The translations under genes were made by a program, and so were the position numbers. The notes under the pieces were generated by a model. That model worked only from the letters and a program-made list of their open reading frames with translations, was not told where the DNA came from and searched no databases. 64,000 bases of DNA, from contig CP099848.1 in the NCBI GenBank assembly GCA_030062745.1, forward strand, positions 13,491,568-13,555,567, read 5' to 3'. This DNA comes from Capitulum mitella. Taxonomy: Eukaryota > Arthropoda > Thecostraca > Pollicipedomorpha > Pollicipedidae. Positions 9,905 through 21,265 of the stretch are shown here, piece by piece (within the stretch, counting starts at the first letter, position 1; each line of letters begins with the position of its first letter).

Positions 9905-11810
9905 TAAGCTAGATGCAAATCGTTGCGTTTAAGCAATGATTTCGGGTCAGAATCGAAATATCATACATGAATGGATCGTGCATCTACCCGCAATTGGAGG
10001 ATCCCAAGTCCAACGAGTTGCATGCTCACATGGGTGGCATCTTGCCACTTGGCCCAAAATCTTGCTAGTCCTGGGTAGTCTTCATGCCACTGCAGCCCAC
10101 CACAAAATCTGGCACCTCTAGCATCAGTGGTTGTCAAACCAAAGGTATGAATGGCAAAGGGATGTACCTCAGCACGTGCATTCCGCATGCACCAGGCTGA
10201 AGCTACTGCCATGCGAAACAACCCCATATATCGACTGCCACGTATCACGCGCTCCTGCCCGCCATTTTTCAGCATCCCAGCGGTAGCGGTTTTGCGTCAT
10301 GAAAGTGGAAATGAATCCAGCACCTTCCCGCAAACGGAGGACGCCAAGTCAACCAAGCTGCTAGATGTTATCCACCCACGTGGATAGCATCTCGTCACTG
10401 ATGTTCTAAGTTTTGCTTGACCTGGAAAGCGTTTGTGACTCTGCAGCCCACCACGAAATTTCAGGCCTTCAGCATCAACGGTTTCCAAAGCAAAGGCCTG
10501 AATGGCAAAGGTTACAAGTGCGTCCCGCTCATACCAGGCTAAAGTAACTGACATGAAAAGGAACAGCCGCATGTGCCGACTGCCACTTATCACGTGCTCC
10601 TGCCCGCCAATTTTTAGCATTCCAGGCGTAGTAGTTTTGCGGCAATGAAGGAGGGGTGTTAATCGCTTAGGCACCTCGCACTTCACGTGCAAGCTGCATC
10701 CCCATTTCGGCCTAAGTCCATCAAAATTGACCGTCCAACTGCCCGACCGCTTTTCCCAACATCGTCGCACCAAACGGCACTATTTGCGTCCCGACAATTG
10801 GCCCATAAGAAATACAGGGGAGTCAAAGAGGCGCACGCGTGTTGCACGTAACATATTGCATCATGCCCATAATACAGAGCACCGTTGGATAGCCCAAGTG
10901 CTGCAGCACCAGGGCTATCCAACGGTGCACGGTCTACCCACCCAAGTGCTGCAGCACAAGGGTGGGTAGATAGACCATGGTCTGTCTACCCACCCAATTC
11001 CAGCCGCCTAACTCACTGCTGACGGCACTCGGATATCTCTGAGTTCAAATCGAAACACGTGCTTGTGGATCACCACTTGGATCGCACGCGGATGCCGACC
11101 CAAAGAGCACGCACCCGCAAGTGGGGTCCGTGTTCTCCCCAAGTCTCGAGTCAACAGCGTCCGCGGTTTGACCTGTACCCGTTATCAACTGAATTCTGCA
11201 GAGATCCGGCTCGCGCCACGTGGCACGTGCCACACGCCACGAATCGCTTTGAAACCTGCACCACAATCTGTCTGTCCAGTCAGTGCACCTGATGGTGCCA
11301 TTTGTGTTGCGACCGGCTGGCGCGTTCGGGCGCTAGAGTTTCGGAAACTTGGACACACTGACACAAACTCCTCGACCTGAGCTTTTTTCAAACAACTGTC
11401 ATGCATGAAATCTCACTCGCTAAAAGCTCATGCGCAAAACGCGCTTTTAAGTCTTTCGATTTTGAATGACGAACAACACGTTAGTGTCGAGTGGCCCGGA
11501 TCAGCCATTGTTGCTTTAGTCATTGGTGAGTTCAAGGTTAACAATTTGGGAACAGTTGAATCAAAAGTCCTGTAAAATTCTAGGCTGTCTGAATTTCTTG
11601 CTTGAAGAACTTAAACATGAAAACCGTATCGGATCGGAGATGTGATTTGCCCTATTGTTGTCTAATTCTGTTTTGTCTAGATTTTGTGTCTTAGTAGTAA
11701 AATTAGTCCCACAAGTCAGTTATGGACTCCAATGGCGATATTAACCTACCTTGCTGTCTAGTGAGCTCGGAAGTGAAGAAGTGCAGCTTATCCCACATTC
11801 CTTGTCTGCT
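9905..11810 (+). repeat. Direct segmental duplicate of 19490-20470
   Basis: Diverged segments shared in direct orientation with 19490-20470. They include GCTAGATGCAAATC, the run around GAATGGATCGTG, CTCCTGCCCGCC, and (D)GACGAACAACAC followed by TTGTCTGCTTAA. The part from about 9950 to 10640 is itself a tandem pair of ~343 bp units (CTCCTGCCCGCC at about 10249 and 10592). The TTAA at 11810-11813 is the paralogous empty site of the MITE at 20468. Confidence 0.65.
10879..10970. repeat. Twin hairpins with the same palindromic loop
   Basis: Hairpin 1 has a perfect 17 bp stem (10879-10895 with 10912-10928). Hairpin 2 has a perfect 11 bp stem (10933-10943 with 10960-10970), extended by GGTCTA/TAGACC. 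The stems differ in sequence but both loops are AAGTGCTGCAGCAC plus CA or AA, itself a 12 bp palindrome. Confidence 0.85.
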
Positions 11811-11813
11811 TAA

Positions 11814-12594
11814 TTTAATAGCGCGACACAAGCACTGTCACCACCGCCAGCAGTGCACGTGACGCAGACCGGCGAACTGAGGATCAGTCGCCAACCGGTT
11901 CCCGTCCACAAGGTCGCTGCACTGAGGTCAGGTTCGGCGTATCTGCCTTCCTCTGCGGAGAGCCAGGAAACACCGAAACCTGTACAGCCCAGTCGTATGA
12001 ATGGCGAACGATGTGCGATGAAAGGGTATCGCTCCACATTTATGGGGCACGACGCACTGCCACGCACGATATTTTAACGATATTTCTTGGTATATTAACC
12101 AGCACCATTGAAAACGTCGCAATGATAGGATAAAGAAGGCAGCACAAGGCGAATTATGATTATTACTTCTTTTTTAACAAGTCGCCGTCATTGTCAGTTC
12201 TTGGTACAACCTTGGTGCATTTGGATTATTTCAGGGTACTGAGTAGCACAAGTCAAGCAAAGCACCGGCTCGAAAAATGCACAGCACACTCGATGACACA
12301 ACCTCCATCGATCTACCTGTTACTGAGACTCCACCGTAGCACGCTGTGTAAGAGATAGATGAAACGTTGGTCTTTTTAACGCGGAACTTTTCTGGGGGGG
12401 GGGGGTTGAGGGGGCTTGAAGAGATAACACTGAGGTACGCGTGGTTTTCACGTATCGCTAGGAGCCATTCTCAAATAACAACGTTATTTTGATTCTGTTC
12501 ACGGCCATGTTTTGCTCTGTTCCAAATCCGATGGTTCTTAGTGCTGGCGCAAATTATCCCAAGGCAGTACCAACCTACTCGTAACTGGCCTGAC
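11814..12594. other. Non-coding; end of the direct duplicate
   Basis: About 12320-12400 resembles 21775-21840 (TAGCACGC, then GATAGATGAAACGTTGGTC against GATAAATAAAACATCCGTC, then AACTTTTCTG). A poly-G run lies at 12395-12405. No gene seen. Confidence 0.5.
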
Positions 12595-13775
12595 GCATTT
12601 GCATGTTCTCGTGACGGGCAGTTCAGGTCATAAGACAGACATTTTTATGTCATCACCTGCGATAGTCTTGATGGAAGCAACGAAAAGCTTATCTTCGTGT
12701 TGCCAACTCCTTGTCAGCCACCTTTACTACTTTGCTGTTGTTTGCACCATTGCGAATTTTTTTGGCGCCGTATTTGAAACTGCCTTGTGGCTTTCCGCCG
12801 TTTAAGAAGCCGACAGACATTTTAAAAATTTCCCAAGGGTTGAAGTGCGGTAACAAACATAGGCTCTGCCGACGTGAACGCTCCCCGTGAAGCTCGGGCC
12901 ATGTGGGAGCATGTGTGACTGTGTTGGGTATGTGCGGTTACATGTGGTGTGGTCCATTAGATTCATAGCTTGTAAAATATGACTGAATACGGACGCCTTT
13001 GGGAGTGGCATGGAAAGAAACGCAGTGTATATAGTATTTCTCCATCCTTTGGGCCATGAAGAGACCCCTGAAAACAAGGCCATCACTTCGGAGTCACGAT
13101 AATCAACTGTCGATGACATGCTTTCCAAACACAAAAATGCTGCCGTAGTAGAACCTTTAGCCACGAGGACAGCTTCTGCCTGTGCTTTTCAGAAGTGCAT
13201 GAAGCAGGAATTCTGGACCAACAGTTCGCAAAAGAGTCCCGTCGCACCACGGCGGGTAGCCGGCCGGTGCGTGCTCAGATCGGGGCGACTCGCCGTGGTG
13301 GATACCGCTCTTGCGTGCCGCTCGGAAACAAATGACTCATTTGACGTCAGCGCCGGTCGCGATGCGACGCGGACGTCTGGCTGGCGCCGCAGACGCCGCG
13401 ACCCGGCTCGCTCTGCGTCGAGGACGCCGCGACCGCCGCCCGTGTTCCGTCAACGTGGTGACACCACAGCGGTTAGATCTGACCGGGAATTTCACTGCCG
13501 CTCCCACCGTTCCGCGCAGGCGGTCAACGGTTGCCGGTGCGGCACGGCGGTACCACGCGGGACATCACCACTTGGAGATGCATTACCGCGAGCCGAGCCG
13601 TGGTCAGGGGAACGCTGCCCACTGCTGGCCACGGGCGAGGCCTGACGAGCTCACCTTGGTGCGAGATTTGGACGGCTCTTGGACAGCTTCGGGACTCACT
13701 GACTGTCGTCGGCGGCGAAACTCGATGCGCGCGAGAAACCGCGGACTAAGTGTTCGACGACCGCCCATATTTACA
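12595..13775 (+). repeat. Inverted-duplication arm, block 2 left
   Basis: Inverted, diverged copy of 23690-24875. The outer part is moderately similar. The CpG-rich part, about 13165-13775, is strongly conserved and is partly present again at 36640-36850. Both full copies keep a TGACTCA motif (13333-13339) two bases from TGACGTCA (13342-13349). The long ORFs here (175 and 161 codons) reflect high GC: frames are not conserved between copies. Confidence 0.8.
13333..13349. promoter_or_regulatory. AP-1 plus CRE composite motif
   Basis: TGACTCA and TGACGTCA separated by two bases, preserved in the inverted copy (24121-24137). These are consensus sites for bZIP factors (AP-1 and CREB/ATF). Function is inferred only from motif identity and conservation. 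Confidence 0.4.
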
Positions 13776-15540
13776 ATTAAACCCCGGTGGATTTAATTGT
13801 ATATCATAGATATATAATATTATACGGAATATAACAGTGTTGTTTAATAGTAATTTAATAGTGTCGGTGAAAACATCGGTGAACATCCTGGGGAGGGCCC
13901 ACCTATTTTGCCAGGATTTGACCATTCGGCGTATAGAGATGGCGTAATTAACCCTACGTTCGAAAGAGATGAACTTAAGGTCAAATGACTGGATAGAAAT
14001 TGTCTTAAATGTTATGGCAGACCCTGACCCGTTTCATGTATTTTTTTATTTTTGAAATTCCCAGCCACGGGTGGAATTGCACGTAGCCACAGAATGTTTA
14101 AAACCCATACAGGATAGGAATCATTATGAAGATATTTATCATATGGGACAAATATGCGCTTCGTTGTGTAATATCAAACTGTGTAAGTCTTGCACCATAT
14201 ATGACTAACGTGGTGCAAGACACTTCCTCCGCATATGATTCTGCTTTCATTCGACGCGTCAGAGAAATTTCTGGCGTTCCATGACTGCGGACGGCAGACA
14301 TGGACACGAGTCGGTCAGCGGCTGACCTTCAGTTGGCCGGTCCGCGTCACGTGCAGCGCTGACGGCGAAGGGGGAGGGGGAAGCGCGGGATACTGGAGTC
14401 ACGGTATCGGAGTGCGGCCGTGAACTTCCCCATGACTGTGAACCGGCCCATGGGAGGACAACGCTGACGGTCGTCAACGAGCCAGTCGCCCTATGAAAGG
14501 TGTTGTTGAGCAACATGTGCAACAACAGTAACAACAACAGACACAACATCCTATGTGCAGCAACTCCTCGAAGGGAGGGGATTGATTGGCGAAGTGAAGT
14601 GGTTGCTGCATTCGCCTTGAGGCCGAAAGGTTGCTGGTTGGTGGCCGGGTCACAGCGACATTTCGCCGTCCACCGCGGCAACCGGCCGGAAACGTTGGCA
14701 CGTGAAATGACCGACAGCGTCGATCAATAAGCCAATAACCAACCAACCAGTGCGGCCCGTGACCTAAACCAAGGCACCACTGTGGTATCGAAACTTCCTG
14801 GACCAGCTCTCCTGATCCAGGGTGAAATGGCCATCCAAACGCTAAGACTCGGGCAAAAGACGTAAGCCAGGGTCACGGAAAATGGTGTAAGATGGCTGAT
14901 CGAGAGATGGCCAATTGTCACTAATATAAACGGAATACATGATTTCATTGCATCTTTTTTTTTACGCGGGGACAGGAATTCCTTTTTGCCGGAGCACAGC
15001 GTGAGGCAGCTAAATGCCATCTCCCCACCTTAACTGTCGAGCGACGAAAGCGAGCGGGATGTGTTGTTTTTAGGCTTCACTAATGAAATGAAAAATAATT
15101 TTTATAGTCACTTAATTGGACAATGCGGTTGCCTGTTTTGTAATAACGTGCGACTTTTATGTTTTTTTTCTGAATGTAGCTCGCTCATTCAGCCTGTCAC
15201 ATTTTAGTTGCCTTACCCCAAGAGCCACAATGTCCTAATGCAGCTCATCCAATGTGACGCAACCGCAGGAAGTGAAGAAGCGTCTTCTTGCCGAAGCTCA
15301 ATCAGCAAGGAAAAAACACCCGCAAGGAATGCTTCATCTTACGACCAGAGATGACAGACCACGCTTTTTGAGCTTTCGGGTTTTTCAATAATGCATTTCG
15401 CCAAGAAAATTTACAGTTGCAGGTACAATGACATGAGACGGTGGCCTTTTGTAGTAGAGCTAAGAGAAGCGCCTGCGGCGGTGCCATGAAATGACACGCC
15501 ACCATGAACGCAACTGATGTGCGCGACAGAGCGGGCCCAG
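13776..15540. other. Non-coding, no gene seen
   Basis: AT-rich start with short ATAT runs, then mixed sequence. ACAACA-rich patch at 14515-14545. No coding signal recognised. Confidence 0.55.
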
Positions 15541-15569
15541 CCGAGCGACGGCAGGTTCCACTGAGGAAC

Positions 15570-15795
15570 AGCAGCAGATTGTCAACGCGAGCAAAGCAGC
15601 GGCAGAACCGTTACCGCGGGCAGGGCGGCGGCAAAGCCCTCACTGCGAGCTGAGCGGCGGCAGAACCGTCGCCGCGGGCAGAGCAGCATCAGAGTCGTCA
15701 ATGCGGGCAGAGCAGCAGCAGATCGTCAGTGTTGGTAGAGCAGCAGCAGATCGTCAGTGCTGGCAGAGCGGCGGCAGAACCGTCAGCGTGACCGG
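15570..15795. repeat. ~30 bp GC-rich minisatellite
   Basis: Seven to eight imperfect units around GCAGAACCGTC(A/G)(C/G)(C/T)GCGGGCAG with GCGGCGGCAG variants. Unit starts near 15602, 15632, 15661, 15690, 15718 and 15748. It generates a spurious 77-codon ORF. Confidence 0.75.
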
Positions 15796-15939
15796 TCACC
15801 ACAGGGGCGGAGTGGCGACAGACTCCAGAACGGGCCGTGCCAGTCATCGGCAGACCACTGACGCCCTCTCATCCAGTCCGGGTCGGCTGCCGGTGACGAC
15901 CCACGTTAGCTGCGGCCCGAATCTGAAGTGGTAAGCTGA

Positions 15940-16335
15940 ACAACGGCAGACTCCGTGCTTCGAAAGTAAAGTTGCGCAAGAAACAGAACTTTCCCTTTCA
16001 CGGAAGGTTTCAGGATGTGTTGAAATTTGTTGAGAAAGTAGTCCCAACCGGCTTTAGTAATATTTAGGTCCACACTTCATCCCCTCACCTCAGAAACGGT
16101 GCTGGGCCTTCAGAACTGGGTGAACTAATCGAACTTCGCGTCGGTAACTCATTTAGTAGCGTCTGTTACCGCATCCCACCTTGGCACGGTGGGTTCCAGT
16201 TCCCTCGGCGTCCGCTATTTTCCCCCAAAATCACTTGGCAACTAGCCTATTCAGTAGGACCATAACTACCGCGCCACCGTGCCACTGATGTCGAAAAGTT
16301 ATATCTCCCCAACAAAATTATGTCTTTAACCCGGC
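15940..16335 (+). repeat. Dispersed SINE-like repeat, copy B
   Basis: Colinear with 1985-2440 from the TTCGAAAGTAAA-type segment through the tRNA-like GTAACTCATTTAGTAGCG and the B-box-like GGTTCCAGTTCC at about 16192-16203. Confidence 0.5.
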
Positions 16336-16524
16336 ACTACCTGGCGTGTTTTTGTGCCCGCGACCGCCTGGGGGCTGTCAAAAAGGGCACCCCTGTTACC
16401 TGGAGACCTAATCGTCGAATCTGAACCACTGCCACCAATCGATGGCCCTGAGTCTTGCGATTCAGAAAATACTACGTCAGCCTTGTCACATGACTGATGA
16501 TGTCGCAGGTCACGTAAAATGCAT

Positions 16525-16988
16525 AACACGACGTCGGAAAAACTGACATCGGTTTGTACATCATATCATCAGCAATACTGGTCTTAGGGCCTTCAACTAG
16601 GTATCAAACGAAATAACATAACAATAAATATATATATAATAACAGTAACACGACGTCGGACAAAACTGACATCGGTTTGTACATCATATCATCAGCAATA
16701 CTGGTCTTAGGGCCTTCAACTAGGTATCAAACGAAATAACATAACAATAAATATATATATAATAACAGTAACACGACGTCGGACAAAACTGACATCGGTT
16801 TGTACATCATATCATCAGCAATACTGGTCTTAGGGCCTTCAACTAGGTATCAAACGAAATAACATAACAATAAATATATATATATATATAATAACAGTAA
16901 CACGACGTCGAACAAAACTGACATCGGTTTGTACATCATATCATCAGCAATACTGGTCTTAGGGCCTTCAAATAGGTATCAAACGAAA
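16525..16988. repeat. 122 bp tandem repeat, four units
   Basis: Units start at 16525, 16647, 16770 and 16899 (AACACGACGTCG). The first three are nearly identical. The spacing to the fourth is 129 bp because the internal TA run is longer. Each unit carries GACGTC. The last unit is truncated where it meets AAACGAAAGGTC. Confidence 0.9.
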
Positions 16989-17034
16989 GGTCACGATCTT
17001 CTGCATTAGGAGCATGCCAAATGTTAAAAAATGT

Positions 17035-17480
17035 CGCGTCAAGGTCGACCTAGGTCAGATGGAATATTGGCTTTGTGTTACATGCCAAAGATCTATACTT
17101 ACTCGCAGCCATTTTTATCCACGTGACAAAAGGAAAGGAAGTAAAACTTTCTGATCATCAGTTTTGCATTAGCCGTTTTTCATCCAGTCAAGATCAATCT
17201 AGGCCAGGTCAGATAAGGATGCATTACTCTTCCTGGCAAAGAGCAACAATTACTAGCTGCGATTTTTAACTGCGTCAAGGACAGCATTGTGATGACATTT
17301 CGTGATAATGAAATCTGCGCCGTCTGCTCTTTATCAGGTCAAGGTCAACCTAGGTCAGGATAGCCATTTTCCTTTTTTTACCAGGAACAATAATTGCTCT
17401 CCGTTGCTACTGAATGATCTGTCAAAGAACTGTCAGAAGCATGGATTTTTGCATCTATCATCATGATCGCCAGTATCATA
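17035..17480. repeat. ~149 bp degenerate tandem repeat with receptor half-sites
   Basis: Three units, each starting with a version of GTCAAGGTC(G/A)ACCTAGGTCA, at about 17038, 17188 and 17336, followed by a variant of CAATTACT/TTGCTCTCC. The start resembles TCAAGGTCA monomer sites and palindromic AGGTCA arrangements. Confidence 0.6.
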
Positions 17481-17489
17481 TTTCTTTTC

Positions 17490-17644
17490 TTTGGAATTAC
17501 ATGAAATCCATGATGGACTGATAAAGCGGCTCAGGTCATTTCGAGCTTGTGTCAGGGGTTTAAAACAACCTACGTGCTAACGGCATCTGTGAACACTTTC
17601 TGCCTTTTCTCACGGCATCAGTGTGCGGTGCTTTCTATTGGCTC
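17490..17644 (+). repeat. Left half of the 4890-5310 duplicate
   Basis: Matches 4960-5121 (ACATGAAATCCATGA, then ACAACCTACGTGC, then TATTGGCTCT). It is interrupted by the MITE at 17645 and resumes at about 18855-19015. Confidence 0.7.
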
Positions 17645-18857
17645 TCAACCTTATTCCCGGAGAGCTAGACGGTATGGCCAATTCCCGGCAGGGGGTGGAT
17701 TCGCCCCCCCCCCCCAGACCTGGAGAACTACACATCCGATTTCATTGCAACAAATGGCAATCGATTTGCCATGACGTTAAGTACACTTTTAAAAAAGAAA
17801 TCTTCAAAATTTTGAAACGGGTGGACACAGGGGGCCAAAAATGTCAAAATGGGGGATACTTTTTGACGTCTTATAACTCCGTTGTTTATGGACCGATGTC
17901 AATGAAATTGGGATGAATCGAGAGATTATGAATGGGACTTTATCACTGGTACACTCATTTGGAATTTTGAGAAAATTAATAGGCGTTCACAGCGTTTTAA
18001 AAATAGGAGGACTAGTTTTTCAGCAACTCAATGAACAAAAAAAGGTAAAAGCACTATTTGGCTTCTGCTATTCATGTTATGCTGAAGAAGTACAAAACCG
18101 TATTACAATGTTTAAATAATGTTGGGACATGCGGTGCCAGGTACATGAAAAAGGGGAGCTGTCATAGTCACATGCTCTTCAAATCAACTTGTGACCTTTG
18201 ACCTTAAACGACCTCCAGTGACCTTAGAGTCACTTGGAATGATCTCATGTGCATTTAATACTATCTGCAAACTTTTTCAACAATTTGAAATCGCTCTATT
18301 CCAAAAGAATGCATTTTACGGCTATTGTGATATAGGCTACGCGCGATGATATTTTAGGTCATAGCTCCGTGGGCCCGAACTGATATCAAGCTGAAACTTG
18401 ATTCACAAGTAGAGGGCACCCTGTTACGTCATAAGCGTCCCGAGTTTGGCATTTGAAAAAAATAGCGCAAAAATTATTACTATAAAACCAAATTGTGACT
18501 TTTGACCTAGATCTGACCTTGTAAAGTTACCTCAGATGAAGAGAATTGTATTTGAAGGTTGCCCAACTATTTAACTATGCATGCATGTGGAGTTTTAAGT
18601 TCTATCTTAAAACTCTGTTTTTGGCAGTCATTTTCCTTTTACCCTGGACAGGGTCAAAAATCGCCTGAGGTGCCTTCCAAAAACGTTGCCTGGCTCCGCC
18701 CCTGAGCAGAACAGAATTTCGAAATTTTGTGACGGTGCGTAAAAGGAATAGCTAGAAAAATTCACTAAGTTTCGTGAAGTTGCGTCAAAAACGCTGGAAT
18801 TGGCAAGCACAAACCCGAGGGGAGTGTATTAAACCCCTCTGCCGGAAATAGGGTTAA
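17645..18857 (+). mobile_element. piggyBac-like MITE, copy 2 (full length)
   Basis: Same family as 7802-9018. The left target is mutated to TCAA (17645-17648) and the right target is TTAA (18854-18857). The homologous unoccupied site at 5122-5125 is TTAA, which shows the ancestral target. The copy carries a perfect DR1, TGACCTTTGACCT, at 18192-18204. No transposase. Confidence 0.85.
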
Positions 18858-19018
18858 AACTGGCAATGATTATTAATCACAATTTAATTCCGTTGTCCGC
18901 CAGCTTTTTTTCGAAGAGAATGCTGTGTTTAAAAATGTCTATTGATGTTAATACGCGGCATTTGAAGCCAGCAATCCTGTACGCCAACGATCCCAGTTAA
19001 CGGTAACATCTCCGTTGC

Positions 19019-19290
19019 TTGAATCGAAGTCTTCATCGGTGTCTTTCTTTTTTGGATGGTAGTGTCAACAGCTGTAGGCAGCTTTTTGATGACATTGGTG
19101 AACTCCATAAATTGTTGGGCCTTGAGCCAAATATACAGAAAACAAAGTCAATCTGGACAGGCCGCGAAGGTGCTGAAGACCAGCTGTTTCAAATAAATCA
19201 AAAAGTCAAATGTTTTGGGAGCGGTGTTTGTCAACGATGAGAATGAGGCGGAAGAAGAAAATTTCACCAATAACCAATAGAACCAAATCA
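19019..19290 (+). pseudogene. LINE reverse transcriptase fragment
   Basis: The ORF at 19019-19240 reads SLHRCLSFLDGS, then QLFDDIGELHKLLGLEPN, then KTKSIWTG. This is the typical stretch after the YADD box of non-LTR reverse transcriptases (FLDGS..SL, then a helix, then SGLKxNxxKTKxxWxG). A one-base frameshift near 19205 moves the continuation (VLGAVFVNDENEAEEENF) to another frame, ending at a stop near 19280. The catalytic YADD and everything upstream are missing. It is a dead 5'-truncated or fragmented copy. The LINE clade cannot be set from this length. Confidence 0.65.
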
Positions 19291-19489
19291 TTGCTCATTC
19301 GCAATGATTTGACGCCCAAAACGAAATTTCATACATTCCTTTATTTCTGTTGCATGTTACATCGCTCAGACAGCAGGGATAAGGGTTCAAATGCGTATCC
19401 CCATTTACCACACACGTCCAATAGGTACAGCTACCAACTGAAGTCCCCGTGTCATTCAAACCTAGGAGTCCGTTCCGACCTTCCTTCCT

Positions 19490-20467
19490 GATGGTTCCGT
19501 TAGTGATGGTGCCACTTGTGTCGCGATTGTCTGGCGCGTTCGCGTGCTAGACGCACGGAAGCTTGGATACACTATTACACAAACAACTCAGTCTGAACTT
19601 TTTTCGGGTGACTGCCATGCACGACGTCTCACTTGCAAAAAGTGTCCTTCGCACGCTTTTGCATCGTTCGATTTTGAGCTAGATGCAAATCATTGCTCTT
19701 CAGACATGATTTGGGTTCGGAATCGAAATTTCATACATCAATGGATCGTGTACATTCTCGCACTGGGAACGTTGCAAGTCCGACAAGTCGCACGTTCACA
19801 TCAGTGGCATCATGTCACTGATACCCTAAATCTTGCTTGCCGTTGATGAAGCTTGTGACTTTGGAGACCACCACAAAATGGGTCCCTCGAGCATAAACGG
19901 TTGCCAAATAAAGGCCTGAATGACCAAGGGGTATACCTCAGCACGGGCGTCTCACACACACCAGACTGAAGCTATTTGCAAGCAAAACATTCACATGTAT
20001 CGACTGACACTAATCACGTGCTCCTGCCCGGCAATTTTCAGCATCCTAGTGATGGTTGTTTTGTGTCGTGCACCTTGCATTGACGTTTTCACCTGACGAA
20101 CAACACAATAGTGCTAGGCAGTCCGGATCAACGGCTGTTGGTTTGAGCATTGATCGGTTAAAATCCAAAACATTGGAACAGTTCAGTAAAAAGGTCCGAT
20201 AAAATTTCGGGTTGTTTGAAGCATTTTTTTTCAGACATAGCCTATACAAACAAAAATAAAGGTATCCATCATCGGTGAGACTGTCTCATGGTGCATAACG
20301 ATCTGTCCTGTTCTTGTCTTTCCTGACAGTTTCAAGTTGTTTTGCGCCTTAGTACCCCAGTTAATGTCATAAGCCATTTCCGGGCTCTGACGGCGATGTT
20401 AGCCTCGCTACCTACTTGGCGAACTCAGATAGGGAAAATTTTGCCTCATCCCAAGTTTTTTGTCTGC
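19490..20467 (+). repeat. Direct segmental duplicate of 9905-11810
   Basis: Diverged copy containing the same modules in slightly different order. Module A (GATGGTGCCA..TGTGTCGCGAT) precedes the GAATGGATCGTG module here. It ends at TTGTCTGC, where a MITE inserted. Confidence 0.65.
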
Positions 20468-21265
20468 TTAACCATATTCCCAGCGGGCGGGCTGCGTCTC
20501 CCCCTTGGGTTTTTTGCTTGCCAAATCCAGGGTTTTTGACGTAGTTTGAAGAAACGTAGTTACTTCTCCTACCTGTTCTTCCTACGTAGGGCGACAAAAT
20601 TCCTTAATTCTTTTCTGCTCAGGGGCGGGACCAGGCAACGTTTTTGGAAGGCATCTGAGGCCATTTTTGGTGCTTGCTAAAGATAAAAAGAAAATGGCTG
20701 TCAAACACTGCGTTTTTAAGGCAGAACTTAAAGGTTTATTTGGGGTGTAGAAATCCATATTTGGGCAAGCATACAAATGCAGTTGCATTAATTTGAGATC
20801 ACTTTACAAGGTCAGGTCAAGGTCAAAAGTCAGAATTTGGTTTAAAGTGATACTTTTGGCGCTATTTTTTCAAATGCCAAACGCGGAGTACATGTGACGT
20901 AGAAGGACGCCCTCTACTCGCATACCAAGTTTCAGGTCGACATCAGGTTGGGTCACGAAGCTATGACATAAAATGTCAGTGTGTGTACGCTATATCACGA
21001 GAGCCTCGAAATGGGAGTCTAGCAAAAGAGCAAATTCTAATTGACTGGAAACGTTTTCATACAAAAAGGAATGCAATCGAGATCATTCCATGTGACGCTA
21101 AGGTCACTGGAGGTTATTTTAAGTCAAAGGTCATAAACTGACCTGATGAACATGTCATTATACAAACAACGTAATACGATCTTTACTTCTTTAGCATGAC
21201 ATGACTAGCAAAAACTAAAAAAGTGTTTTCAACTATTTCGTTAATTCAGTTTTTTTTTTTTTAAA
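20468..21265 (-). mobile_element. piggyBac-like MITE, truncated copy
   Basis: Starts TTAA-CCATATTCCC at 20468 and matches the reverse strand of the full copies as far as the CTAGCAAAAAC / poly-T segment near 21250. The far terminus is lost at a poly-A/T tract. The unoccupied homologous site is at 11810-11813. Confidence 0.75.

Noticed and set aside
13118..13796. Arg-rich ORFs of 161-175 codons
   Set aside because: Lie in the CpG-rich repeat block 2. The frames are not preserved in the inverted copy at 23690-24290, so coding is unlikely.
16525..16988. CRISPR-like array
   Set aside because: Units are contiguous 122 bp tandem repeats without unique spacers, in a eukaryotic context.
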